Source: Lachnospiraceae bacterium
GTDB lineage: Bacteria > Bacillota > Clostridia > Lachnospirales > Lachnospiraceae
Direction: 5' to 3'
DNA length: 62,208 nt
Assembly: GCA_004557975.1 (NCBI GenBank)
Contig: SFEV01000008.1
Span: 1-62,208, forward strand
How positions within the stretch are numbered: position 1 is the stretch's first letter; each line of letters starts with the position of its first letter. This document shows positions 33,533-42,071 of the stretch, in pieces. Under the pieces are notes generated by a model that had not been told where the DNA came from, ran no database searches, and worked only from the letters and a program-made list of their open reading frames with translations. The translations under genes were made by a program, and so were the position numbers.

Positions 33533-34819
33533 TTATACCTCTACAGCTGCCTCTACGATCATCTCTACGGCTGTCTGGATTGCCAGGTCATTCTTCATCT
33601 GTTCTTTCTCATAATCGCCCATCAGCTCTTTGAGCTTATCCAGCTCCATCTTGTAGGACTCAGCCATCTTCTTCAGCTCTTCCTCAAGTCTCTCATCGCT
33701 GATCTCAATATTCTCAGCCTTTGCAATTGCTTCCAGCACAAGGCTGTTCTTAATGCGCTTTTCAGCTTCCGGACGCATCTGCTCAAGCATCTTGTCCGGT
33801 GTCATACCTGTAAACTGCATGTACTGTTCAAAAGAGATTCCCTGAGACTCGATTCTTCTCGTGAAATCATCTGCCATGCGTCTTACCTGTTCTTTGATCA
33901 TGGCATCCGGAATCTCCATCTGAGCATTTTCCACTGCCTTGTCAACAACCTGGGTCTCTTTTGCACGCTTCGCATCGTTTGTTTTTCTGTCAAGAAGCTT
34001 TGCGCGGATATCATCCCTGTACTCAGCCAGTGTATCAAACTCGGAAACCTCCTGTGCAAACTCGTCATCTGCCTCCGGAAGCTCCTTCACTTTGATTTCA
34101 TTTACCTTGCATTTGAATACGGCTGCCTTGCCCTTCAGATCCTCTGCATGATAGTCCTCCGGGAATGTAACGTTTACTTCCACGTCCTCACCGATCTTTG
34201 CGCCAATCAGCTGATCCTCAAAGCCCGGGATAAAGCTTCCGGATCCGATGGTCAGCGGATAATCCTTGCTCTGTCCGCCTTCAAAAGGAACACCGTCCAC
34301 AGAACCTTCAAAATCAAGCTTGATCATGTCGCCTTTCTCAACACCGCGGTCGTCAATATCTGTCACTCTGGCGTTTTTCTCACGCTCCTTGTCAACCTCT
34401 GCGTCAACCTCTGCTTCAGCGACCTCGATAACTGCCTTCTCCACCTCAAGGCCCTTATACTCGCCCAGTGTTACCTCCGGCTTCAGAGCAACCTCTGCTG
34501 TGAAAACAAACGGCTTGCCGCTCTCGATCTGTGTAACATCAATTTCCGGCTGTGACACAATATTCTCGCCGCACTCTGCAGCTGCTTTTGAGTATGCAGT
34601 CGGAATAACGATATTTGCCGCATCTTCATAGAAGATACCTGCACCGTACATTTTCTCAATCATTTTGCGCGGAGCTTTTCCCTTGCGGAAGCCCGGGATA
34701 TTGATTTTATTTTTATTTTTCTGATATGCTTTTTCGATTGCAGCTTCAAACTCCTCAACCGGAACTTCAATCGTAAGCTTTGCCATATTCTTTTCCAGTT
34801 TCTCTACCTGTACACTCAT
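33533..34819 (-). CDS. tig: Trigger factor (ribosome-associated chaperone/PPIase)
   Basis: Ribosome-bound chaperone of 428 residues that greets nascent chains. The N-terminal ribosome-binding domain carries the signature GFRKGKAPR near residue 45. A central FKBP-type PPIase domain follows (VEKGDMIKLDFEGSVDG), then the long helical C-terminal domain. Start ATG 34819 has AAGGAGG upstream. The tig-clpP-clpX-lon order matches other Firmicutes. A 168-nt structured element lies upstream of the gene. Confidence 0.96.
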   Translation of the reverse strand: MSVQVEKLEKNMAKLTIEVPVEEFEAAIEKAYQKNKNKINIPGFRKGKAPRKMIEKMYGAGIFYEDAANIVIPTAYSKAAAECGENIVSQPEIDVTQIESGKPFVFTAEVALKPEVTLGEYKGLEVEKAVIEVAEAEVDAEVDKEREKNARVTDIDDRGVEKGDMIKLDFEGSVDGVPFEGGQSKDYPLTIGSGSFIPGFEDQLIGAKIGEDVEVNVTFPEDYHAEDLKGKAAVFKCKVNEIKVKELPEADDEFAQEVSEFDTLAEYRDDIRAKLLDRKTNDAKRAKETQVVDKAVENAQMEIPDAMIKEQVRRMADDFTRRIESQGISFEQYMQFTGMTPDKMLEQMRPEAEKRIKNSLVLEAIAKAENIEISDERLEEELKKMAESYKMELDKLKELMGDYEKEQMKNDLAIQTAVEMIVEAAVEV

Positions 34820-35153
34820 TGTGCCAAATTCCTCCTTAATTACGTTTCCCGATATCTAAAGACACTGCGCCTACCCATATGCAGTCATTAAAGCAGTATA
34901 TCACAACCTTTCCAAAAAGGCTAGTGTTTTTGCAAAAAAGTTCAGCCATGCAGAAAAATGATAAGGCAGCCCGTGCACATTTATGTGCTAAGGGATGCAT
35001 TATCATTTTTATAAATGGGCGGGACGCCCATTCAGCCGCAGATAAGAGCAGCGCAGCTGCGGGTGACAGCACAGCTGGCACATCTGCGGCCTGCATGGCG
35101 TCACACCGCATGGTTCACACTGCATAGTCCACACTGCATGTCTTCACATCTCC
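34820..35153. other. Gap between trigger factor and the DJ-1/PfpI gene
   Basis: This 334-nt gap is half filled by the second structured 168-nt element (34939-35106). The remainder includes a short AT-rich stretch before tig and, beyond the element, three near-repeats of a CACTGCAT-like motif (35117-35142). No ORF with a ribosome-binding site is seen. Confidence 0.6.
34939..35106 (+). ncRNA. Structured 168-nt element, copy 2
   Basis: Same length and helix plan as the element at 19538. P1 GCCATGCA/TGCATGGC (34945-34952, 35092-35099) is identical. P2 AAAATGATAA pairs with TTATCATTTT and is capped by GCACA/TGTGC. P3 is ATGGGCG-gga-CGCCCAT (35015-35031). P4 GCCGCAG/CTGCGGC (35035-35041, 35084-35090) encloses GCAGC/GCTGC and CAGC/GCTG. 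Loop sequences such as the GGA of P3 are kept while paired bases change together. The strand of transcription is unknown here: the plus orientation would run toward the end of the DJ-1 gene, the minus orientation would lie in the tig leader. Confidence 0.7.
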
Positions 35154-35702
35154 CTACTTCCAGATGATCCCTCTTCCCAGCTCATCCGCTTTCTCCTCTC
35201 CGGCCAGCTGTTCCACGAGAGACAGCGCAAAAGGAATCGCAGTTCCCATGCCGCGGCTTGTCGTCACATTGCCGTCTACTGCCACAGGATCAAAGGTCAC
35301 CTCTGCACCGGTCAGTTTCTCCTCGAATCCCGGATAGCATGCCGCCCTCTTTCCTTTCAGAAGGCCAAGTCCTCCGAGAACGCTCGGAGCAGCACAGATC
35401 GCCGCAATTTTTCTGCCCTCGCGGTCTGCTTTCAGGAGCAGCTCTGCCAGCCCCTTATGCTCTGCCAGATATCTGGTGCCCGGCATTCCGCCCGGCAGCA
35501 CAAGCATATCTGCCGCATCTGCATCCACCTCGTCAAATATGCAGTCTGTACCGATCACAATCCCGTGACTGCCCTTTACTTCCCTTTTCGTACCGATGGA
35601 TGCCATCACCGTATCAATTCCTGCTCTGCGCAGAATATCCACGACTGTCAGTCCCTCAATCTCCTCAAATCCATCTGCCAGAAATACGTATACCTTTCCC
35701 AT
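35154..35702 (-). CDS. DJ-1/PfpI family protein (class I glutamine amidotransferase-like)
   Basis: Protein of 182 residues with the DJ-1/PfpI flavodoxin-like fold. It begins VYVFLADGFEEIE with the conserved Glu, and has the nucleophile elbow AAICAAPSVLG containing the reactive Cys near residue 100, and VDGNVTTSRGMGT near the C-terminus. Members act as chaperones, deglycases or ThiJ-like enzymes. Start ATG 35702 has AGGAGG 7 nt upstream. It is a single gene with no obvious functional partner. Confidence 0.9.
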   Translation of the reverse strand: MGKVYVFLADGFEEIEGLTVVDILRRAGIDTVMASIGTKREVKGSHGIVIGTDCIFDEVDADAADMLVLPGGMPGTRYLAEHKGLAELLLKADREGRKIAAICAAPSVLGGLGLLKGKRAACYPGFEEKLTGAEVTFDPVAVDGNVTTSRGMGTAIPFALSLVEQLAGEEKADELGRGIIWK

Positions 35703-36041
35703 TTTCTTACCTCCTGCTATTTTAAGCCGTGCGCCTTTTGTCTGTAAAAAACTGACTTTCATACCTTTTCAGTTTACCAGAGACATTATGTAAAGTCAAA
35801 GTTAAATATCAGCTTTTCCTTTATGTCGCCCCTGAATTTGTGGTAAACTGCTCCGTAAAAGAAGAAGTTCGCAAAAAAATACCGGATTTTGCTCCCTTCC
35901 GGTCAGGAAACGAAATCCGGTATTTATAAGAAGTATCTGATGGGCTGATGCTCATCGAAGCGGGAGTTCCCCAAAGGGAAAACAGCCGCGCAATTGTGCC
36001 ACCCGAATGCTGCGGAGAAAATGCCTTTCTCTCAACAGTGA
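35703..36041. other. Intergenic stretch with a long hairpin
   Basis: This 339-nt gap contains AAATACCGGATTT (35878-35890) pairing with AAATCCGGTATTT (35914-35926), a 13-bp stem with a loop of about 23 nt. It is followed by a GC-rich stretch with short complementary segments (35940-36020). It resembles an interspersed repeat or leader. I tested it by eye against common riboswitch cores and found no match. Confidence 0.45.
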
Positions 36042-36257
36042 CTATTTATTGCCGTTTTTTTCAACCTGTTCCATAATCCGCTGCAGCATCTGTCTGTCAC
36101 GAAGCGGATTTTCCAGAAGATCACACGGTTTTTTCATCAGATACCGTTCGTAAATATTGGCTTTACAGCTCACTGCCTTCAGTGCAATCCGCGCCATTCT
36201 CCGCTTCACCGGTGAGCTGCTCTTTTCATACTTCATACCAAAATCCAATAAATCCAT
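36042..36257 (-). CDS. Small basic protein of unknown function
   Basis: I do not recognise this 71-residue protein. It has a good ribosome-binding site (AAAGGAG, 6 nt before ATG 36257), is rich in Lys and Arg in its first half (VKRRMARIALKAV), and appears helical and soluble without membrane segments. It is divergent from an XRE regulator gene across a 141-nt spacer holding a perfect palindrome, so it is a candidate target of that regulator. Codon use looks like its neighbours. Confidence 0.6.
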   Translation of the reverse strand: MDLLDFGMKYEKSSSPVKRRMARIALKAVSCKANIYERYLMKKPCDLLENPLRDRQMLQRIMEQVEKNGNK

Positions 36258-36293
36258 AATACGCTCCTTTCCTGACCATATATGCGGGCCACT

Positions 36294-36312
36294 ATGACAC
36301 TTATCGTGTCAT
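36294..36312. promoter_or_regulatory. Palindromic operator between the small gene and the first XRE gene
   Basis: ATGACAC-N5-GTGTCAT is a perfect 7-bp-arm palindrome in the divergent spacer. A degenerate copy with the same spacing, ATGACAC-N5-GTTTCGT, lies at 36834-36852 before the second XRE gene. A TATAAT at 36370-36375 is a plausible -10 for the first XRE gene. Confidence 0.6.
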
Positions 36313-36398
36313 TTAGTCGAAACATGTATTCATATTGTTTCATTTGCAGATATTTCCAAAAGAAATTGTTATAATAAATCGAACTGGAGGGTATAGTG

Positions 36399-36731
36399 AT
36401 GAAACAATCTACATTTACAGGAAGGATCCGTGAGCTTCGGAAGAAATCCGGCTACACACAGGGAGACGTCAGTAAAAAACTGAATATTCAGCGGGCCACG
36501 TACAGCAATTATGAGAACAGCCTGCGTACACCTCCGCTGGAGGTCGTAGCCGCCCTGGCCGAGCTGTACGATGTATCAGTAGATTATCTTGTACTCGGAG
36601 TGGACTCTGCTGCCGCAGATCCCCTCAGTACAAAAGAGAAAAGGCTTCTTGATGAATTCTCAGAGCTTACTGAAGGCAGTAAAACCGATGTGTTCAATTA
36701 CATTCATTTTAAACGAATGTTTCCATCCTGA
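36399..36731 (+). CDS. XRE-family transcriptional regulator
   Basis: DNA-binding protein of 110 residues. A Cro/CI helix-turn-helix occupies about residues 8-62 (IRELRKKSGYTQGDVSKKLN, then RATYSNYENS as the recognition helix region), followed by a short C-terminal tail without a recognised domain. Start ATG 36399 is preferred to the overlapping GTG 36396, with GGAGG 8 nt upstream. It probably represses itself and the divergent small gene through the palindrome in between. Confidence 0.88.
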   Translation: MKQSTFTGRIRELRKKSGYTQGDVSKKLNIQRATYSNYENSLRTPPLEVVAALAELYDVSVDYLVLGVDSAAADPLSTKEKRLLDEFSELTEGSKTDVFNYIHFKRMFPS

Positions 36732-36833
36732 TTTTTTACCCTTCGTGCAATCTGCAATTTTGCATTAATTTATCATCGCTGTTTATTATAACAATTCTAT
36801 GCCTCTTAAGCAATATATTACTTTGCAAATACA

Positions 36834-36852
36834 ATGACACGTTTTGTTTCGT
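36834..36852. promoter_or_regulatory. Degenerate copy of the XRE operator
   Basis: ATGACAC-N5-GTTTCGT keeps the left arm exactly and four of seven bases of the right arm of the 36294 palindrome, with identical spacing. It lies 47 nt before the second XRE start. Confidence 0.5.
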
Positions 36853-36899
36853 TTTCTTCTGGGAAATACTAAACTACTATAGTAAAAGGAGGATTCGAA

Positions 36900-37133
36900 A
36901 TGACAGAAAAACGTGCGAATCAATACCGTCAACTCGGTCTTACTATAGCATATTACCGGAAGCTCCGCGGCCTTACCCAGCTTCAGCTCGCAGAGTACGT
37001 CGATTTAAGCAGGACACATATCAGCAATCTTGAAGCTCCCAATATGCGTACTTCGATCTCTCTCGACAAGCTTTTTGATATCTCTGACACTCTGGAAGTT
37101 CCGATCGCAAAGCTTTTCGAGTTTCGGGAGTAA
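36900..37133 (+). CDS. Small XRE-family regulator
   Basis: Helix-turn-helix protein of 77 residues consisting almost entirely of a Cro/CI domain: LGLTIAYYRKLRGLTQLQLAEY, then SRTHISNLEAP as recognition helix, ending in PIAKLFEFRE. AAAGGAGG lies 7 nt before ATG 36900. It has no ligand or dimerisation domain, so it may act as a dimer like Cro. It is separated from the first XRE gene by 168 nt with its own candidate operator. Confidence 0.87.
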   Translation: MTEKRANQYRQLGLTIAYYRKLRGLTQLQLAEYVDLSRTHISNLEAPNMRTSISLDKLFDISDTLEVPIAKLFEFRE

Positions 37134-37186
37134 CAAAATTCTGCTGCCCCGGTCTGATGATGTTTCAGATGGCGTATATAATAACG

Positions 37187-37234
37187 AAAAAAAAGCAGGA
37201 AAATTCTTCTGAAAATGAATTTTTCCTGCTTTTA
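37187..37234. terminator. Bidirectional terminator between the XRE and acyltransferase genes
   Basis: AAAAGCAGGAAAA (37191-37203) pairs with TTTTTCCTGCTTTT (37220-37233), with A and T runs on either side. The convergent genes end on both sides. Confidence 0.85.
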
Positions 37235-37260
37235 AGAAAAAATTAAGAATCAAAAATTCT

Positions 37261-37986
37261 TTACTGCTGTTCCTGACTCTCGCACTCAGCGATTTTAGCT
37301 TCAATCCGCGCCTTTACCATGGCTGCAATCTCCGTCGTCTTCATCCCCTGATACTCTTCATACGGAATCGGCTCCAGAAAATGCACCTGAACGGTCTGTC
37401 TGGCGACGGAACCTGTATCAAATGCCTTGTAGGAATCCAGCAATGCAACCGGGACAATGGGGCACTTTGCTTTTGTCGCGCTTTTAAAGCTTCCTCCCTT
37501 AAAGTCGAGAAGGTGATTGCCGTTTTTGCTGCGTGTCCCCTCCGGGAAAATCAGAAAAATTTTCCCTTTCTCCACTTCTTCGGCCACCTGTAAAATAACT
37601 TTCATGCCCTGTCTCGGATCAGAACGATCCAGAGCAATTGCTCCGATACACGCAAATACCTGCTTCAGAAACGGAATTTCCGCCAGCTCTTTTTTCAGCA
37701 CCACCGACATCGGACGTGTCATCAGCTGGAAAATCGCCAGCACATCAAACATTCCCTGATGATTCGGGTACATGATAAACCCGCCTTTTTCCGGAAGGTT
37801 TTCCATCCCGTGTCCGTCTATTACGACTCTTCCGCCTCTGATTGCCCTGTTGTCAATCTGTTTGATCAGGGTAAATCTTTCTTCCTCACTGTATCGTTCC
37901 GGATGCGCCGCCATACGTATCAGCCTCGTAAGACCATACGGCACATACCAGAGATTCATCAGGACCATCCATATAATCCGTTTCAT
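37261..37986 (-). CDS. plsC: 1-acyl-sn-glycerol-3-phosphate acyltransferase
   Basis: Membrane-associated acyltransferase of 241 residues that converts lysophosphatidic acid to phosphatidic acid. The HX4D catalytic motif is NHQGMFD near residue 76 and the glycerol-phosphate-binding block is FPEGTRSKNG. It follows a HAD phosphatase gene on the same strand with a 36-nt gap, so the two are probably co-transcribed. The N-terminus is hydrophobic enough for peripheral membrane attachment. Family assignment is firm. Confidence 0.92.
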   Translation of the reverse strand: MKRIIWMVLMNLWYVPYGLTRLIRMAAHPERYSEEERFTLIKQIDNRAIRGGRVVIDGHGMENLPEKGGFIMYPNHQGMFDVLAIFQLMTRPMSVVLKKELAEIPFLKQVFACIGAIALDRSDPRQGMKVILQVAEEVEKGKIFLIFPEGTRSKNGNHLLDFKGGSFKSATKAKCPIVPVALLDSYKAFDTGSVARQTVQVHFLEPIPYEEYQGMKTTEIAAMVKARIEAKIAECESQEQQ

Positions 37987-38022
37987 CCTCAGTCCCTCCC
38001 TCAGATATATCTGTTCAGTATT

Positions 38023-38670
38023 TTATTTTCTTTTCCGAATCAATTCCAGGAGCTCACAAAAGCTGTCAATCCGCTCGTCCATATCATCAGAATTTCCAAA
38101 ACCGTAAGATGCAAATATAAAAGGAATCCCTGCCTTAGCCGCAGCGTCACAGTCTCCCTGCGTGTCTCCGACATACGCCGGATTCTTCAGTCCGTTGCGC
38201 TCCATCAGCAGGCGTATATTTTCTCCCTTTGTCCTGCCGGTGTTCCCGAAGCACTCCGTATCCGTTACGTACGGACCTAAATGCGTTTTTTCAAGGAACA
38301 GCTCAATGTAGCCTGACTGACAGTTGCTGACAATAAACACGGGGACACACTGTGCCAGCGCACGGACGGTCTCCTCCACCCCTTCATAACAGATATGGCA
38401 CGGATCCTTCTCCAGTGCCCTGTGCTCATACTCACAGCATATGTCCATAATTCCATAGCGCTTCTGCGGCTCAAGTTCCGGCAGAAGCAGGTCTGCAATC
38501 ACAGTCATTGTCCTGCCAAAGAGCTGCTTCAGCATATCGGCAGTCACAGTCATCTCCGGTCCGCCGCCATCGCGGATAGCCTCTGTCCATGCAGATGCTA
38601 CAATTCCTGTAGAATCCCACAGTGTCCCATCCACATCCAGAATCAGGCTGTCGTATTTTCTCTCTCCCAT
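38023..38670 (-). CDS. HAD-superfamily phosphatase (phosphoglycolate phosphatase/Gph-like)
   Basis: Hydrolase of 215 residues with the HAD signature LILDVDGTLWDS at residue 8 (nucleophile and acid Asp), motif II around VFIVSNCQ, a Lys in GRTKGENI, and motif IV in YVGDTQGDCDAA. An alpha-helical cap between motifs I and II makes it subclass IA, like phosphoglycolate phosphatase or beta-phosphoglucomutase. Start ATG 38670 has GGAG 8 nt upstream; a GTG one codon earlier is possible. The substrate is unknown. The downstream acyltransferase may indicate a lipid-phosphate link, but that is inference. Confidence 0.88.
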   Translation of the reverse strand: MGERKYDSLILDVDGTLWDSTGIVASAWTEAIRDGGGPEMTVTADMLKQLFGRTMTVIADLLLPELEPQKRYGIMDICCEYEHRALEKDPCHICYEGVEETVRALAQCVPVFIVSNCQSGYIELFLEKTHLGPYVTDTECFGNTGRTKGENIRLLMERNGLKNPAYVGDTQGDCDAAAKAGIPFIFASYGFGNSDDMDERIDSFCELLELIRKRK

Positions 38671-38874
38671 CACATTTTCTCCATTTCAGGCTTATTCGCA
38701 AAAGGATGGAACCGCACTGTGCTGCTCCATCCTCTCTGTCTTTCCGTATCCGGATTTATTTTCCATTCGTAACTGTTCAGTACCTGCACATTCGCTCTGT
38801 CCTGCACAGTTCCATTCACACAAACTGTTGTTTTTCAGACAGAAATCAGTCTTTAAAATCCGTCAGCTGTCATA

Positions 38875-40404
38875 TCACTGTCCCGATACGCTCGTCGCAT
38901 AAAGATTTCCGTTTGGCGCCGTACCGGAATAATCAATGGTCGCCGTAATATACACGCCTGCGCTGATTCCGTTGCTCGTGCTGAGTGATGCATCCGAGTA
39001 ATCAATCGTGTACGTATTTCCGTCATCTCCCTGGATCGTCAGCGTATCCATGGTCGCACCAGTGACCGTTCCGCTCAGAATACCTGTGTTCGAGCCTGCG
39101 GAATTATCTCCTCCGCCTGTGTCCGTGCTGCCGCTTCCGCCGCCTGACGATGTATTTTCCGAACTGATATAGGATTTGGAAACGTAGCCTGTCACACCGT
39201 TCACGGAAACAACAAACCAGTTATCTGTCTCACCGATAACCGATACAGCCTGTCCGCCTGTGAGACCACCGACAATCGAGCTGTCCGTGCCGGGCTTGTC
39301 GCGCAGATTCACATCAGTCGTGGAATAGTACGTGTAGGACGTTCCGTAATCAATATAGCTGTTCATCTCTGCGCTCGTCATCGTCGAATCAGATACCTGT
39401 GACTGCTGCTCGTTGTCCTCATCCGGCTGCTGTGCCTCTGTGGAAGCTGCCGGCTTGTTATTCACGAGAAATGCCTTGTTGATATAACCGATATTTCCCT
39501 GAACATTGACTTTAAACCACTGGGGCGTCTCACCAACTACAGTAACCTGGTCACCCGGATTCAGCGAACCTATGATATTCTCACTGGATTCCGTGCTGGG
39601 CTCGAGCCGGATGTTGACAGTATCATTTGCGTAAAGCTGTGCTGATGTACCGTAATCCACAAGCTTCGCAAGCTCGCTGTCCGCCGAAGTACCTGTCGTC
39701 TCTGACTGATTCTGACTCTCCGACTGATCCTTGTTCACCACTGTACCCGGCATTGCACTGAAAGCACTGTTGCGCAGCACTGTAAAGCTCTCCACAGACT
39801 TCTGCACCGCCTCCATCAGGACTTTATTGTCATCGGTGACAGTACCGGTAATGACGTACGCCTCATTCTCCGTAATGATCCCGTATGTAATGGCATATAC
39901 CCACATACTGGTGGAATTATATTTTACTACATACTCATACGTATCAATCGTAGCAGAACTGAGATTTTCAAATTCCATCACCTCAAAGGAATTGGCCTCC
40001 GGATACTGCCTCGTCAGACTTTCCTTCAGCAGTTGCTCCGACTCCGCCACAGAAAGATTTTTCATGGCTGTCTCATCATCTGCATGCACGATACTGATCA
40101 TTGCTGCCGTACCTGATGAAAATACTCTCATCTCGTCGGCATCCTGCGTCACATTCCATGTGCTGTCCGGGAGTGTAATCCGGATCGTCCGATCCTTCGA
40201 AGTATACGCGATATCCTTCTCAGGCTCCGTCTCTTTTTCTGTCTCGGTCTCCGATTCCGTCTCGGTCTCTGTCACAGTCTCTGACTGAGTCTCCGTCTCA
40301 TTTCCCGCATCTTTTTTCAGGAAACCACAGCCGGATGTAAAACTCGTTATGCACAGTGACATCGCCAGAGTAACCAGAGTCATCCTCATTCTTCTGTTCA
40401 ACAT
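38875..40404 (-). CDS. SH3-domain lipoprotein with a Thr/Glu-rich linker
   Basis: Surface lipoprotein of 509 residues. A signal peptide ends in the lipobox SGC near residue 26, followed by an acidic linker of ETET/SETE repeats. A globular region at about 70-200 follows (RTIRITLPDSTWNV). Two bacterial SH3 domains are near 255-320 (TVNIRLEPSTESSE) and 355-420 (DVNLRDKPGTDSSI), then a Ser/Gly-rich linker and a C-terminal beta-rich module. SH3 domains of this type bind peptidoglycan or recognise cell-wall peptides. It resembles the lipoprotein at 46818 in signal, linker and SH3 arrangement. Confidence 0.85.
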   Translation of the reverse strand: MLNRRMRMTLVTLAMSLCITSFTSGCGFLKKDAGNETETQSETVTETETESETETEKETEPEKDIAYTSKDRTIRITLPDSTWNVTQDADEMRVFSSGTAAMISIVHADDETAMKNLSVAESEQLLKESLTRQYPEANSFEVMEFENLSSATIDTYEYVVKYNSTSMWVYAITYGIITENEAYVITGTVTDDNKVLMEAVQKSVESFTVLRNSAFSAMPGTVVNKDQSESQNQSETTGTSADSELAKLVDYGTSAQLYANDTVNIRLEPSTESSENIIGSLNPGDQVTVVGETPQWFKVNVQGNIGYINKAFLVNNKPAASTEAQQPDEDNEQQSQVSDSTMTSAEMNSYIDYGTSYTYYSTTDVNLRDKPGTDSSIVGGLTGGQAVSVIGETDNWFVVSVNGVTGYVSKSYISSENTSSGGGSGSTDTGGGDNSAGSNTGILSGTVTGATMDTLTIQGDDGNTYTIDYSDASLSTSNGISAGVYITATIDYSGTAPNGNLYATSVSGQ

Positions 40405-40652
40405 GTCACACCCTCCATTCTATTACTCCCTCTGTATCCTTATACAGGGCATGCTTCTGTTCTCCCCTTCCGGAACACAAACATAAAAAACAGGTATTGA
40501 ACCAATACCATTACCAGTATCATACCACGCATCATCAAGTTCTGCAAGTCACATACTGATAATTCATAATGTAAACACTTAATATTAATATTTTCGTAAT
40601 TTCTTTTTAACCAAATCACAGGAGATCACGTCCCGGATATGCCATCGCGAAG

Positions 40653-42071
40653 CTACTGAATCCCGTTCAGCTCCTGATACAGGCTTTTCGCGAAGCTGTC
40701 AGTCATCCCGCAGATATAATCCGTCACCAGCAGAAGCCGCAGATAAAGTCTTTCGTTCTCTCCTTTTCCGGCCGCATACGTATGGTATGCTTTTTTATAG
40801 TTCTCTGAAATCAGAGCAATCAGCTTCTCCTCCACATCGCGCTGCGGAACCTCCGTATCGTAATACAGTGCAGCCGCCACAAAACGGTCCAGCAAAGAGT
40901 TCAGCACCGTATCCGCCGCAATCTCCAGCTTGAAAATCGGATTGGACACAAAGGCATAACGGTATGCCACATCTCCCAGGAGCTTCATCAGCCCCTTTGC
41001 ATATGTAAATTCAAATAAATCATACAGATAGCTGCCCTCCATAATCGCCTCGTAATTGCCCAGAAAACCGTAGGTGGCGCAGTTGATCAGAAATCCCTGG
41101 ACGCGGACAAGGAAATTCTGAACAGCAAACTCTTCCTTGTCGCTGATGTGGCGCTTCTCCGCCGCAGCATATTTGTCACGCAGAATCTGCGCCGGATTGA
41201 AGTACTCTTTCTCCCGCTGGGGCGCTCTCTGTTCATACTGCTCCAGCTCCCGCAGCAGCGCATGGTAGGAAATACATCCTTTCTTGAAGGCATCCTCGAT
41301 ATCTGCCGTCCGGTATGCGATATCATCAGCCGCCTCCAGAATAAATGTCAGAGGATGGCGCATACCCACCGTCCCCGCCGCCTCGGAAATCCGCCCGTAC
41401 AGCTCCTGCTCCGCCTGAAAATATCCCATTTTCTTATACCGGATGTCCCGGCTGTGACTGTTGATCTGTGTCGATGGCACCGGATATTTGACAATGGTAT
41501 TCAGCAGCCCGTACGTCAGGTTCATACCGTTCTCATCCACCAGAAAATGCAGCTTTGTCAGAAGCCGAAGCGCCTGAGCATTACCCTCAAAATTGTAAAA
41601 ATCGGCAAGCATCTGGGAAGAGAGCAGTTTCGTCACCGGTTTCCCCCTGTAATTCAGCTTCGGCAGATTCCAGACAAACCACTCACGGATCGCCGACTCC
41701 CCGAAATGACCAAAGGGCGGATTGCCGATGTCATGGATCAGCCCTGCGCACATCAGAATATTGCAGACATCATCCTTCATCTGCCACGTAAACTCCGGAT
41801 CTCTGCCATTTTGCAGGATATCCTGAGTAATATTCTGTCCCAGTGACTTGGCAAGTGAAGAAACCTCCAGAGAATGCGTCAGCCGCGTCCGGATAAAGTC
41901 GCTCTTGTCCAGCGGAAACACCTGCGTTTTATCCTGAAGACGCCGAAACGACGCACTTCCGATAATCCTGTGATAATCCTTTTCAAATTCGCTGCGCAGA
42001 TCCCTGTTCCCGGAAGCGCGCGATACGGTCTGACGTGTGCGCTGTGCACACAGCAATGTCCTCCACTCCAT
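40653..42071 (-). CDS. dgt: Deoxyguanosinetriphosphate triphosphohydrolase-like protein
   Basis: HD-domain triphosphohydrolase of 472 residues that splits dGTP or other dNTPs to nucleoside and tripolyphosphate. The HD core is AGLIHDIGNPPFGHFGE with further metal ligands in THSLEVSSLAKS (first His) and ADDIAYRTADIED. Length fits the type-1 dNTPase subfamily. It reads toward the SH3 lipoprotein with about 250 nt between, including a small perfect hairpin GGTATTG-aac-CAATACC. It may limit dNTP pools or defend against phage; context supports only housekeeping. Confidence 0.93.
   Translation of the reverse strand: MEWRTLLCAQRTRQTVSRASGNRDLRSEFEKDYHRIIGSASFRRLQDKTQVFPLDKSDFIRTRLTHSLEVSSLAKSLGQNITQDILQNGRDPEFTWQMKDDVCNILMCAGLIHDIGNPPFGHFGESAIREWFVWNLPKLNYRGKPVTKLLSSQMLADFYNFEGNAQALRLLTKLHFLVDENGMNLTYGLLNTIVKYPVPSTQINSHSRDIRYKKMGYFQAEQELYGRISEAAGTVGMRHPLTFILEAADDIAYRTADIEDAFKKGCISYHALLRELEQYEQRAPQREKEYFNPAQILRDKYAAAEKRHISDKEEFAVQNFLVRVQGFLINCATYGFLGNYEAIMEGSYLYDLFEFTYAKGLMKLLGDVAYRYAFVSNPIFKLEIAADTVLNSLLDRFVAAALYYDTEVPQRDVEEKLIALISENYKKAYHTYAAGKGENERLYLRLLLVTDYICGMTDSFAKSLYQELNGIQ

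Noticed and set aside
35930..36030. Possible cobalamin or other riboswitch
   Set aside because: The stretch has GGGA- and CCGC-like pieces but lacks the conserved B12-box, THF, TPP or ZTP cores, and the adjacent genes are not matching targets.
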